NCBI GenBank assembly: GCA_017501055.1
Contig: JAFVXP010000003.1
Location: 1-6,905 of the forward strand
DNA: 6,905 nt
Source: Clostridia bacterium
GTDB lineage: Bacteria; Bacillota; Clostridia; Oscillospirales; CAG-382
Direction: 5' to 3'
Part shown: piece after piece, positions 1 to 6,645 of the stretch
How positions within the stretch are numbered: position 1 is the first letter of the stretch
How the letters are laid out: the number at the start of each line of letters is the position of its first letter
The notes under the pieces: generated by a model
The model's database searches: none
The model's input: the letters and a program-made list of their open reading frames with translations, nothing else
Told to the model about the DNA's origin: nothing
Position numbers and translations under genes: made by a program

Positions 1-1323
1 GCTTAAGGGTGCGGCATATATGCCTGCAGGGCTGTAAAGAAGGGCTATTTCCGATATTGTAAGAACTACGATTCCCGTCACGACGGAAATGAACGGCAGA
101 TGTGCCTTGCCGTATGCGTTAAGCAGAGAATTGCAGGTTGAAACGACAGAGATGAAGAACACCGCAAAAGCGAGTATCGCCAGGCAGGCGGAAGCCGCCG
201 TCAAGGGTGTCATTTGGCTTCCGTTTGCCATATTGAGAACTTCCGACCAGTTATCTGCGCCGTAGATGAGGGATATGCAGGACCTGCCCGCAACAAGAAG
301 GAACACACCGCAAGGAACGGCGATTATGCCCGAGATTCTTATTGCCTGAGCCGTTAGCTTTGACGCACGGCTTTGTTTATTAATAGCCAAAGCGCCCGAA
401 ACGGCAGGGAGAATGCTTGTTGCTATGGGGAAAACGAGGGTTGCGGGGAGAAGGTCGTATATCGGAACCGAAAGCCCCGTATATGCAGAGAAAAGTATAT
501 TTGCATTACGCAAGTCTTCCCCTGCATCGTTAAGACATTTTACAATAACTATGGTGTCAAGGAATTGAGAAAAATACAAGGCGGCCGCCGTGAGAGTTAC
601 GGGGAGTGCAACGAGAACTATCAGCTTTAATATGCTCTTATTGCTTCCGACCGTCATATCGGTCTGGTTCGGAACACATTTTTTGGAAAAACGGCGGTAG
701 ATGAGAACGTATACTGTTGCGAACAGCGTACCAACCGAAACGCCGCTTATTGCGCAAGCCGCCATAACCTCTACGCTTGCACCCTGCGAGCGTGCGTATA
801 TCGTTGCGGCAAGACCGACGGTCAATTTAAAGAATGCTTCGATAAACTGCGATATTCCCGTCGGATACATATTATGTAGCCCCTGAAAATATCCACGCAC
901 CGTTGAGCATATACATATAAAGAACAGCGCAGGAGCGATAACACGCATCGCCAAAGCACTTTCCGCATGGTTTGTAGCTTCGGCAATATTGGGGGCAAAG
1001 ATTATTAAAAGGAGGGCGAAAGCAAATCCGAGAAGCCCGAAAACGATCATAGCAAGCTTGTATATCCGTTTTGCTTCAAGGCCTCTGCCCTTTTCGTTAC
1101 TTGCCGCAACAAGCTTGCTTACGGCAACGGGGAGACCGCTTGTGCTGAGCATAAACAGCATTGCATATATCGAATACGCCGCCGTGAAAACACCGATGCT
1201 GTCGCCGAGAATATTCGTCAACGGGATTTTATAAAGAACACCTATGATCTTAACGGCAAAGCTTGCAACGGTTAATATTACGGCTTCTCTTAAAAAGCTT
1301 TTGTTTTTAACTTCCGGATTCAT
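1..1323 (-). CDS. SpoVB/MurJ-like polysaccharide or lipid-linked precursor flippase (3' end outside window)
   Basis: This is the N-terminal 441 residues of a multi-pass membrane protein, open to the window edge with no stop. It belongs to the MOP flippase superfamily, in the SpoVB/YtgP (MurJ) and polysaccharide-biosynthesis branch. Family-like blocks seen are YKIPLTNILGD (31-41), STSGLPVAVSKLVA (60-73), RGYFQG followed by YPTGISQF (143-160) and a PIYDLLPATLVFPIA block (287-301). Hydrophobic segments recur throughout, for example around 91-110, 124-140, 235-255 and 380-400. Relatives usually have about 500-550 residues, so roughly 60-110 are missing. Members move undecaprenyl-linked sugar precursors across the cytoplasmic membrane; the substrate here cannot be told (peptidoglycan, spore cortex or exopolysaccharide). 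The ATG lies 4 bp after the kinase stop. The only nearby SD-like string is GGGAG about 13 nt upstream, so translation may depend on coupling. An in-frame ATG at 1369-1371 inside the kinase gene is less likely. Confidence 0.88.
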   Translation of the reverse strand, partial: MNPEVKNKSFLREAVILTVASFAVKIIGVLYKIPLTNILGDSIGVFTAAYSIYAMLFMLSTSGLPVAVSKLVAASNEKGRGLEAKRIYKLAMIVFGLLGFAFALLLIIFAPNIAEATNHAESALAMRVIAPALFFICICSTVRGYFQGLHNMYPTGISQFIEAFFKLTVGLAATIYARSQGASVEVMAACAISGVSVGTLFATVYVLIYRRFSKKCVPNQTDMTVGSNKSILKLIVLVALPVTLTAAALYFSQFLDTIVIVKCLNDAGEDLRNANILFSAYTGLSVPIYDLLPATLVFPIATSILPAVSGALAINKQSRASKLTAQAIRISGIIAVPCGVFLLVAGRSCISLIYGADNWSEVLNMANGSQMTPLTAASACLAILAFAVFFISVVSTCNSLLNAYGKAHLPFISVVTGIVVLTISEIALLYSPAGIYAAPLS

Positions 1324-1327
1324 TTTT

Positions 1328-2179
1328 CTACATAAACTCCCAAAGAAGCGAATTTTCGGGAACGTATTCATCCCCTAACGGTTCGATAGAATCGAGTATA
1401 TCTATAAGCTCTTTTGCCGAATCGTAATGAGGATTATCCTCCTTGACGGTAACCAAAAGATCGACAGCGTCATCGTTAAGGATAGAACGCTCGTAGTCGA
1501 AGAAGGTATTAATCGTAACGTCGGCATATTTACGGAAAGGCTCGATAGACGTGCTTTCGTTTTTCTTTACGTTATCCCAAAGAGCATACGTCTCTGTTGC
1601 ATTGGAATTCCTGTGACGTGAATCTCTGACCATTCTTCTTACAAAACGGCAATCGGTTCCGTCACCTGCATCTGCATAAAGATAAACACGGTAGACAGCG
1701 CTTTGGTCGGGCTGTTTTGCAAAAAGGAAGGGAGACAGCGCATGAAGTCCTTCAACAAGGACAACGTCGCCGTCCTTTAGGGTTATTCTCTTGCTGTCGT
1801 CGGTACGAACGGCGGTCTTGAAATCGAAAACGGGGATAGAGGCTTCTTCTCCCGAGAGGAGCTTTTCCATAGATTCATGGATAAGGTCGAGCCTTAGGCT
1901 GTTTATCGATTCAATATCACGTGTACCGTCGGGGAGATATGCCGATTCTTCAACGTTGCGGTAATAGTCATCGAGAGAAACGGTATATGCCTTTCTTCCG
2001 AGAGCATCTATAAGCTCCGAAAGCTTTCTTGTTGTAGTGGTCTTGCCTGCGCAGGAACCGCCTGCGATAAGCACCATTTTTATCTGGTAATCACCGCATA
2101 TTCTTTCGGCAATATTCATCAATGCCGATTCATAAGCGAGCTCGTCATTGCGAATTTTTTCGATAATTGATTGTTTCAA
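1328..2179 (-). CDS. Uridine kinase-like nucleoside kinase (P-loop, PRK/UDK family), TTG start
   Basis: The protein has 283 residues and belongs to the phosphoribulokinase/uridine kinase family of P-loop kinases. It probably phosphorylates a nucleoside using ATP or GTP in the cytoplasm; the exact substrate is inferred only. Walker A is GGSCAGKTT (40-48, Lys46). Next come SLDDYYR (68-74), with acidic residues typical of the substrate site, LVEGLHAL (141-148) as the Walker-B-like strand, and FVRRMVRD (179-186) with the lid arginines. The C-terminal ENSLLWEF resembles the closing motif of clostridial nucleoside kinases. Many clostridial relatives carry an N-terminal TGS/ThrRS-like region of about 250 residues, which is absent here. 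The start is TTG at 2177-2179, preceded by AAAGGA at 9 nt. The ATG overlapping the hemZ stop (2187-2189) is out of frame and ends after 14 codons. The gene follows hemZ by 6 bp and precedes the flippase by 4 bp, so it is surely co-transcribed. Confidence 0.88.
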   Translation of the reverse strand: MKQSIIEKIRNDELAYESALMNIAERICGDYQIKMVLIAGGSCAGKTTTTRKLSELIDALGRKAYTVSLDDYYRNVEESAYLPDGTRDIESINSLRLDLIHESMEKLLSGEEASIPVFDFKTAVRTDDSKRITLKDGDVVLVEGLHALSPFLFAKQPDQSAVYRVYLYADAGDGTDCRFVRRMVRDSRHRNSNATETYALWDNVKKNESTSIEPFRKYADVTINTFFDYERSILNDDAVDLLVTVKEDNPHYDSAKELIDILDSIEPLGDEYVPENSLLWEFM

Positions 2180-2185
2180 GCAGAA

Positions 2186-3670
2186 TCATCCTTTCGAATT
2201 GAAAAACTCCAATGCCTCTTCAAGACCTATCCCTTTATCTTCGCTGAGGTATTCAAAGGGATACTTGGGATATGCGTGGCGCAATATATCCTCTCTTGAC
2301 GGGCTTACGAATTTGGTTATCGAGCCTGCACCGCAGGCAAAAACCGTTGAATGTTCTTCCATCATAAGAACGTTATATAAATTTTCTTTACCGGGCAAGG
2401 TATATCCCGTATTTTCTGCGTTACCGACGGTATTTTTCTGACGGTAGAGATAATAGGGGTTATAGCCTGCTTTATTAAGGCGTGCTCTTGCATAGTTTAC
2501 AGAGTTTCTTGCAAAATCACCCTGAGGGTCATAGAATCCGTCGCCGATAAACCGAATATTAGCGGCATTTTTGATTGAAAGCGTATGAACGGTTATATTT
2601 GAAAATCCAAGACCTATTACGTCTTCAAGGCTCTTGGAAAAGCTGTCCCGGGTGTCACCGGGGAGACCTGCTATAAGGTCTGCATTGACGGAATCAAATC
2701 CCATACTAAGCGCAAGAGAAGCCGCTCCGAAAAACTGTTTGGCGGTGTGCTTTCTGCCGATGTTTTCAAGAACAAGATCGCTTGTGGTTTGGGGATTTAT
2801 GCTTATACGGCCTACACCGTTGGCTTTCACCGCAAGAAGTTTATCCCTTGTTATGGTATCGGGACGGCCTCCTTCAAAAGTATATTCCGTTGAAGGGTTG
2901 ATCTCCACACTTTCGGAAATGCAGGAAAGAAGGCGGTTTATCTGAACGGGGTCGAGTATCGAAGGTGTTCCCCCGCCGATGTATATCGACCGAACGTTCA
3001 TTCCGAGCGTTTTTATCATTTCGCCCGTTGCACGTATATCACGCATTAGCTTTTCCAAATAATCGGGGATAAGCTTGAACAATTTTGCATTGCTGTACGA
3101 TACAAACGAGCAATAATCGCATCTTGTGGGGCAAAACGGGATCGAAACGTACAATCCGCAATCGTTTTCCTTTACGTCGGCAAGCATTTTTTGCTGAATA
3201 AGCGCAGTTTCCACGGAAAGAGTGGATTTTTCCTCCGAAACTTCATAATCGGTGGTGAAAAGGTTGATTACCTCTTCGGGGGTGTGTCCTCTGTCAAGAT
3301 AGTACTTTGCACGCTTTACGGGACGGAGTCCGGTTATATAGCCCCAAGGCAGTTCGAACCCGAAAAGCTCTCTGCCTGCCTGCAAAAACGCCTTTCCGAC
3401 AGCATTCATCGCATAAAACTCGTCATTCATAGGTATCGTCGGCTCGTAGGTGCCGTTAAAAGTACCCTCGGCACGTTTATCGCCCGAAACGAGAGTTACA
3501 ATCGATTTAAAGCTCTTTGTTTCCGCATCGGTCTCGTCAAGATAGAAATAGGCATAATTCTCGCCCGAATCATCTGCTTTGAACTTTTCTCCGGGGAAAT
3601 ACAGCAAACACATCGTTTGGAAATAGTAATCGTTAAGATAGCGGGTGCGGTTATCTATCTGAAGTTTCAT
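2186..3670 (-). CDS. hemZ: Coproporphyrinogen III oxidase-like radical SAM enzyme HemZ
   Basis: The 494-residue protein matches the HemZ branch of oxygen-independent coproporphyrinogen III dehydrogenases in domain order and length. The N-terminal HemZ-specific region ends with PWGYITGLRPVK (108-119). The radical SAM core begins at YVSIPFCPTRCDYCSF, where Cys180, Cys184 and Cys187 form the CxxxCxxC site for a 4Fe-4S cluster and SAM. GGGTPS (232-237), EGGRPDTI (266-273), RISINPQT (288-295) and DLIAGLPGD (331-339) follow as in the family. The C-terminal part has YYLYRQKNTVGNAENTGY (406-423) and EEHSTVFACGAGSITKF (438-454), both typical of HemZ. The family is proposed to act in anaerobic porphyrin synthesis, but its true reaction is uncertain in clostridia lacking a full haem pathway. 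The ATG overlaps the dtd stop (ATGA), with GGGAG 8 nt upstream at 3679-3683. Confidence 0.93.
   Translation of the reverse strand: MKLQIDNRTRYLNDYYFQTMCLLYFPGEKFKADDSGENYAYFYLDETDAETKSFKSIVTLVSGDKRAEGTFNGTYEPTIPMNDEFYAMNAVGKAFLQAGRELFGFELPWGYITGLRPVKRAKYYLDRGHTPEEVINLFTTDYEVSEEKSTLSVETALIQQKMLADVKENDCGLYVSIPFCPTRCDYCSFVSYSNAKLFKLIPDYLEKLMRDIRATGEMIKTLGMNVRSIYIGGGTPSILDPVQINRLLSCISESVEINPSTEYTFEGGRPDTITRDKLLAVKANGVGRISINPQTTSDLVLENIGRKHTAKQFFGAASLALSMGFDSVNADLIAGLPGDTRDSFSKSLEDVIGLGFSNITVHTLSIKNAANIRFIGDGFYDPQGDFARNSVNYARARLNKAGYNPYYLYRQKNTVGNAENTGYTLPGKENLYNVLMMEEHSTVFACGAGSITKFVSPSREDILRHAYPKYPFEYLSEDKGIGLEEALEFFNSKG
2189..2194 (-). promoter_or_regulatory. Ribosome binding site that decides the TTG start of the nucleoside kinase
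   Basis: On the minus strand this reads AAAGGA, with 9 nt before TTG at 2177-2179. It overlaps the end of hemZ. It supports the TTG codon over the out-of-frame ATG that overlaps the hemZ stop, because that ATG has no spacing from this site. Confidence 0.6.
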
Positions 3671-4116
3671 TTTCGAAGCTCCCGTGTATCTATTATTACA
3701 TTAATAGGGCCGTCGTTATGCACCGTAATATCCATATGTGCGCCGAAAACACCCTTTACCGTCGGGAGAGTTTCCCCAACCATATCGGCAAGCATATCGT
3801 AAAGTCTTTTGCCCTCGTCATATTTTGCGGCATGGGTGCAATCGGGACGGAAGCCTCTTGTTACTCTGCCTGCGAGAACGAAATTTGATATTATCATAAC
3901 GCCTCCACCGACAGCGGTCGCATTCAGGGAAAGCTTTCCCTCTTCGTCACGGAAAACACGCAATCCCGAAATTTTATTTGCCATTTTTTTAACGTCTTCT
4001 TCGGTATCGTCATCAAACACGCCGATAAATGCGATAAGTCCCTGTTCTATCTGCGATACCGTTTCGCCGTCTACAACGCATTGTGCGCTGTGGACACGCT
4101 GAACTACTGCTCTCAT
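3667..4116 (-). CDS. dtd: D-aminoacyl-tRNA deacylase (Dtd) with altered active-site motif
   Basis: The 149-residue protein has the normal length of Dtd, a homodimeric cytoplasmic enzyme that hydrolyses D-amino acids (and glycine mischarged on tRNA-Ala) from tRNA. The N-terminus MRAVVQRV, the block SLNATAVGGGVMIISNF (63-79) and the C-terminal GVFGAHMDITVHNDGP (122-137) are clearly family-like. The Gly136-Pro137 pair that forms the cross-subunit cis-proline motif is present. The usual SQxT motif, however, reads Ser77-Asn78-Phe79-Val80, and the usual NxGPVT reads NDGPIN (134-139). RPDCTHAA replaces the more common RPSF-type string. The fold and start are clear; whether chiral proofreading is unchanged is not. 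The ATG overlaps the rel stop by four bases (ATGA) and is preceded by AGAGGA with a 5-nt spacer. The hemZ start in turn overlaps the dtd stop. Confidence 0.92.
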   Translation of the reverse strand: MRAVVQRVHSAQCVVDGETVSQIEQGLIAFIGVFDDDTEEDVKKMANKISGLRVFRDEEGKLSLNATAVGGGVMIISNFVLAGRVTRGFRPDCTHAAKYDEGKRLYDMLADMVGETLPTVKGVFGAHMDITVHNDGPINVIIDTRELRK

Positions 4117-6323
4117 AAGTTTCCTCTGGTTACCTCACGCACGTTCTTTATACGCTGAAGATTGCCCGTTATGTTACGGAAATGCTCGACACCGCTGCAT
4201 TGTATACCTACGGTAATAAGCATTTCACCCTCGTTTTCTCGGGTTGAAATTGAGGTTACCGCAACCTTCATATCGTTAAGTGCAATGGTTATATCTGCGA
4301 TGATATGCGGAGAATATTCCGCAAAAACGTTCAACGTTGCTTCGAATTTGCCGAAACTCTGCATTCCCAAGCGTTCCGACCACGATGCAACGACCCAACG
4401 GTCCTTATCCTCGGGACGGGAAAGTCCGCTTTGTGCGTTGGGGCAATCGTATTTATGGATAGAAACGCCGTATCCCCTTGTTATATAGCCGATAATATTA
4501 TCGCCGGGGAGAGGGTTACAGCATTTTGCGAATTTAACCGTACAGCCCTCAACGCTGTCAACGATAACGCTTTCTGCGTTTGATTTGCTGTGCTTTTCAT
4601 AGCGTGTAGCCGCAGGTTTGACGATGGATTCAAGAGTGGGCTCCTGAACCTCCGTCTGCGGTGCAACGACACGCATAAATTCTTCACGGAGCTTTGTTGC
4701 TATCTTCGAAACCGAAAGTCCGCCGTAGCCGATGTTATTATAAAGATCGTCAACCTCGGGAATAGACAAGCGGTTTGCGAGGTTTTTCATTATTTCGTTT
4801 TTCTGGGATTCTGTATATTGCTTGCCGAAACGCTTGATTTCACGTTCAAGCTCGGTTTTACCGACAGCAATATTTTCGGGACGGAGCTCCTTCTTGAAAT
4901 ACTGGCGTATCTTATTACGAGCTTCGCCCGAACGGACAATTTTAAGCCAATCTCGGCTTGGGCCCTTCGACGATGCACTCGTCAATACCTCGATAATCTG
5001 TCCCGTTTCGAGAATGGTATCTATCGGAACGATATTACCGTTTACCTTCGCACCGACCATCTTATTGCCGACAGCGGAATGGATAGCATACGCAAAGTCG
5101 ATAGGCGTGCTTCCGTTGGGAAGGTTTACAACGTCACCCTTGGGGGTGAACACGAATATTTCGTCTTCGAAAAGGTCGATCTTAAGGGGACGGAAGAATT
5201 CATCGGGGTCGTCAACGTCCTTTTCGGTTTCGATAAGGGTACGGATCCAATGAAGCTTTGCGTCCATATCCTCCTTCGCCTGCTCGCCGCTTTTATATTT
5301 CCAATGTGCGGCAAGACCGTATTCCGCAACACGGTGCATTTCCCAGGTTCTTATCTGAACCTCAAAGGGAATACCCTCTTTACCGATAACGGTGGTATGG
5401 AGAGAACGGTACATATTGGGCTTCGGCGTGGAGATATAGTCCTTGAATCTGCCGGGAATTGAATTAAACTGCTCGTGGATAACACCGAGAGCCGTATAAC
5501 AGTCAAGCTCGGTATCCACAATGATACGTACCGCATAAAAATCGTATATCTCGTCAAAGGTCTTGCTTTGGTTATACATCTTTTTATAGATACTGTATAT
5601 CGTCTTAACTCTTCCCGAAAGAGTGAATTTTACGTTATATGATTTTAAACTTTCCGAAACCTTTTGCGTTGCGCTGTCAAGAAAGTCTTTGTTTTCGCCG
5701 TAGCGTTTATTAATATCGTTATTAACCTCGTTATATCCTATCGGGTCAAGATAGAAGAGCGCAAGCGTTTCAAGCTCCTGCTTTATCTTCTGCATACCCA
5801 AGCGGTGAGCCAGAGGTGCATAGACGTGCATCGTTTCGAGTGCGATAGAACGCTGTTTTTCGGGAGAGCGCACGTCGAGAGTACGCATATTATGAAGTCT
5901 GTCGCAGAGCTTTATAAAGATAACACGAATATCCTTGCTCATCGCAAGGAACATTTTACGAAGGTTTTCAATGCTTTCGTCCTGTTTTGTTTCAAACGGT
6001 ATATGGACAAGCTTTGTTACACCGTCGACAATATCGGCAACGCCCTTGCCGAACTCCTTGCGGATACGGTCAAGGTCTATCTTATCGGCGCAATCCTCTA
6101 CGGTATCGTGAAGGAGTGCGGCGCAGATAGAATCGGTATCAAGCTGGAGCTTCAATACTTCTTCTGCAACCGAAAGCGGGTGGACGATATAATCCTCGCC
6201 CGAGATTCGCTTTTGACCTTCGTGAAGGCTCTCTGCATATTCGTATGCTTTTAATATTTTATTATAGTCGTAATTTCCTGCTTCTTTAATTTTGGAAAAC
6301 AGTACTTCGGCTTGTTTATGCAT
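4113..6323 (-). CDS. relA: Bifunctional (p)ppGpp synthetase/hydrolase, RelA/SpoT (Rel) family
   Basis: This full-length, 736-residue Rel enzyme makes (p)ppGpp from GTP/GDP and ATP and also hydrolyses it. The hydrolase domain has YIVHPLSVA (His48), LLHDTVED (His72-Asp73) and DRLHNMRT (141-148), so it looks active. The synthetase domain has GRVKTIYSIYKKM (237-249), IYDFYAVRI (259-267), the RFKD motif (292-295, the RxKD form of bifunctional enzymes), YRSLHTTV (305-312) and EVQIRT (321-326). A TGS domain covers about 388-449. A zinc-finger-like domain has Cys601-Cys602, His623 and Cys627. An ACT domain fills about 665-736. The start chosen is ATG 6321-6323, which has AAGGCGG 6 nt upstream. An in-frame ATG at 6363-6365 would add 14 residues encoded mostly by the repeat arm, has no good SD and looks spurious. 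The gene heads the operon and overlaps dtd by four bases. Confidence 0.95.
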   Translation of the reverse strand: MHKQAEVLFSKIKEAGNYDYNKILKAYEYAESLHEGQKRISGEDYIVHPLSVAEEVLKLQLDTDSICAALLHDTVEDCADKIDLDRIRKEFGKGVADIVDGVTKLVHIPFETKQDESIENLRKMFLAMSKDIRVIFIKLCDRLHNMRTLDVRSPEKQRSIALETMHVYAPLAHRLGMQKIKQELETLALFYLDPIGYNEVNNDINKRYGENKDFLDSATQKVSESLKSYNVKFTLSGRVKTIYSIYKKMYNQSKTFDEIYDFYAVRIIVDTELDCYTALGVIHEQFNSIPGRFKDYISTPKPNMYRSLHTTVIGKEGIPFEVQIRTWEMHRVAEYGLAAHWKYKSGEQAKEDMDAKLHWIRTLIETEKDVDDPDEFFRPLKIDLFEDEIFVFTPKGDVVNLPNGSTPIDFAYAIHSAVGNKMVGAKVNGNIVPIDTILETGQIIEVLTSASSKGPSRDWLKIVRSGEARNKIRQYFKKELRPENIAVGKTELEREIKRFGKQYTESQKNEIMKNLANRLSIPEVDDLYNNIGYGGLSVSKIATKLREEFMRVVAPQTEVQEPTLESIVKPAATRYEKHSKSNAESVIVDSVEGCTVKFAKCCNPLPGDNIIGYITRGYGVSIHKYDCPNAQSGLSRPEDKDRWVVASWSERLGMQSFGKFEATLNVFAEYSPHIIADITIALNDMKVAVTSISTRENEGEMLITVGIQCSGVEHFRNITGNLQRIKNVREVTRGNL
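4122..4127 (-). promoter_or_regulatory. dtd ribosome binding site inside the end of rel
   Basis: The minus strand reads AGAGGA, 5 nt before the dtd ATG at 4114-4116, and lies within the final codons of rel. It supports coupled translation through the ATGA overlap. Confidence 0.6.
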
Positions 6324-6329
6324 ATTCAA

Positions 6330-6336
6330 CCGCCTT
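6330..6336 (-). promoter_or_regulatory. Ribosome binding site of rel that decides its start
   Basis: The minus strand reads AAGGCGG, 6 nt before ATG 6321-6323. It matches the Shine-Dalgarno consensus except for one base. It lies outside the repeat element but only 4 bases from its end, so structure in the repeat arm could affect access to it. Confidence 0.65.
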
Positions 6337-6340
6337 AACT

Positions 6341-6420
6341 TATAGCCGAAAAGAGTTGAACTCAATTCGGTTTGAAATGTTATTTTTTATTATAACTTCA
6401 CAAAACTCACTTGGAATATC
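6341..6420. repeat. Direct repeat copy 1 (rel-proximal left arm of the element)
   Basis: This 80-bp segment matches 6617-6696 at 78 of 80 positions, with an offset of exactly 276 bp. The differences are g/a at 6345/6621 and a/g at 6400/6676. Similarity stops sharply on both sides. It contains the 29-bp terminal inverted repeat and a TATAAT-like hexamer on the minus strand. Confidence 0.9.
6389..6394 (-). promoter_or_regulatory. Possible -10 box for rel inside the repeat arm
   Basis: The minus strand reads TATAAT, in an A/T-rich stretch 65 nt upstream of the rel start. The best -35 candidate (TTCCAA, 16-nt spacer) is weak, matching 3 of 6 consensus bases. The same hexamer occurs in the second repeat copy at 6665-6670. 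If real, the repeat supplies a promoter to the rel operon. Confidence 0.3.
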
Positions 6421-6531
6421 GACGTATTCCTTCGCTCGTTTTTCTCGTTCTAATGAAAAAATCCCTATTTTAAACTTGCTGTGCAACCCAAAAGGGGAGA
6501 TTTTCGAGAAAAAACGAAGCTGAAGAGCGAA

Positions 6532-6549
6532 GATATACGGGCGTATATC
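6532..6549. repeat. 18-bp internal palindrome in the element
   Basis: gatatacg and cgtatatc form an 8-bp perfect inverted repeat around a central gg. It lies in the right half of the element. The size and symmetry would suit a dimeric DNA-binding protein or a small stem, but no function is known. Confidence 0.6.
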
Positions 6550-6591
6550 GAGCGATGAAGTGATGTTTTAGCCGAAAATAGCCCTTTTGGG

Positions 6592-6645
6592 CGAATTGAG
6601 TTCAACTCTTTTCGGCTATAACCGAAAAGAGTTGAACTCAATTCG
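6592..6645. repeat. Perfect 24-bp hairpin at the element/solo-arm junction
   Basis: Bases 6592-6615 are the exact reverse complement of 6622-6645, separated by the 6-nt loop ctataa. It arises because the right end of the element faces the solo left arm. In the direction of recJ and rel it is not followed by a T-run, so it does not look like a standard terminator for recJ. Confidence 0.85.

Larger units (their letters stand above)
6341..6620. mobile_element. MITE-like non-coding element with 29-bp perfect terminal inverted repeats
   Basis: Bases 6341-6369 are the exact reverse complement of 6592-6620 (29/29). Further in, blocks remain arranged in mirror order: 6402-6412 with 6559-6570 (aaaac-tcactt type), 6430-6437 with 6525-6532 (cttcgctc), and 6438-6447 with 6505-6515 (gttttt-ctcg type). 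The whole 280 bp is therefore an imperfect palindrome, with a 57-bp centre. The outer ends are TATA, so a TA-type target duplication is possible, but ends and target cannot be separated because TATA is itself palindromic. No reading frame with protein character was found inside. This is what a small non-autonomous transposon or an intergenic palindromic repeat looks like. Calling it mobile is inference, because only one full copy is visible. Confidence 0.65.

Noticed and set aside
373..1234. Three short plus-strand frames opposite the flippase gene
   Set aside because: The minus strand is open throughout with conserved flippase motifs, so these are shadows.
3191..3802. Plus-strand open frame of 203 codons across hemZ and dtd
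   Set aside because: It is antisense to two clearly conserved genes, bridges their junction and has no recognisable domain.
4590..5462. Long plus-strand open frame (290 codons) inside rel
   Set aside because: It lies wholly antisense to the well-supported TGS, synthetase and C-terminal parts of rel, has low-complexity codon-shadow composition and shows no family motif.
5664..6254. Plus-strand open frame of 196 codons opposite the Rel hydrolase domain
   Set aside because: It is the antisense shadow of conserved HD-domain codons; no credible start site or motif.
6421..6616. CRISPR array or tandem repeat
   Set aside because: There are only two copies of the 80-bp unit plus one inverted arm; no regular spacer pattern and no cas genes in the window.
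6592..6645. Rho-independent terminator for recJ
   Set aside because: The hairpin is perfect, but in the recJ direction it is followed by cccaaaagggc and not by a T-run. The T-rich stretch lies on the other side and would only suit a plus-strand transcript, for which there is no gene.
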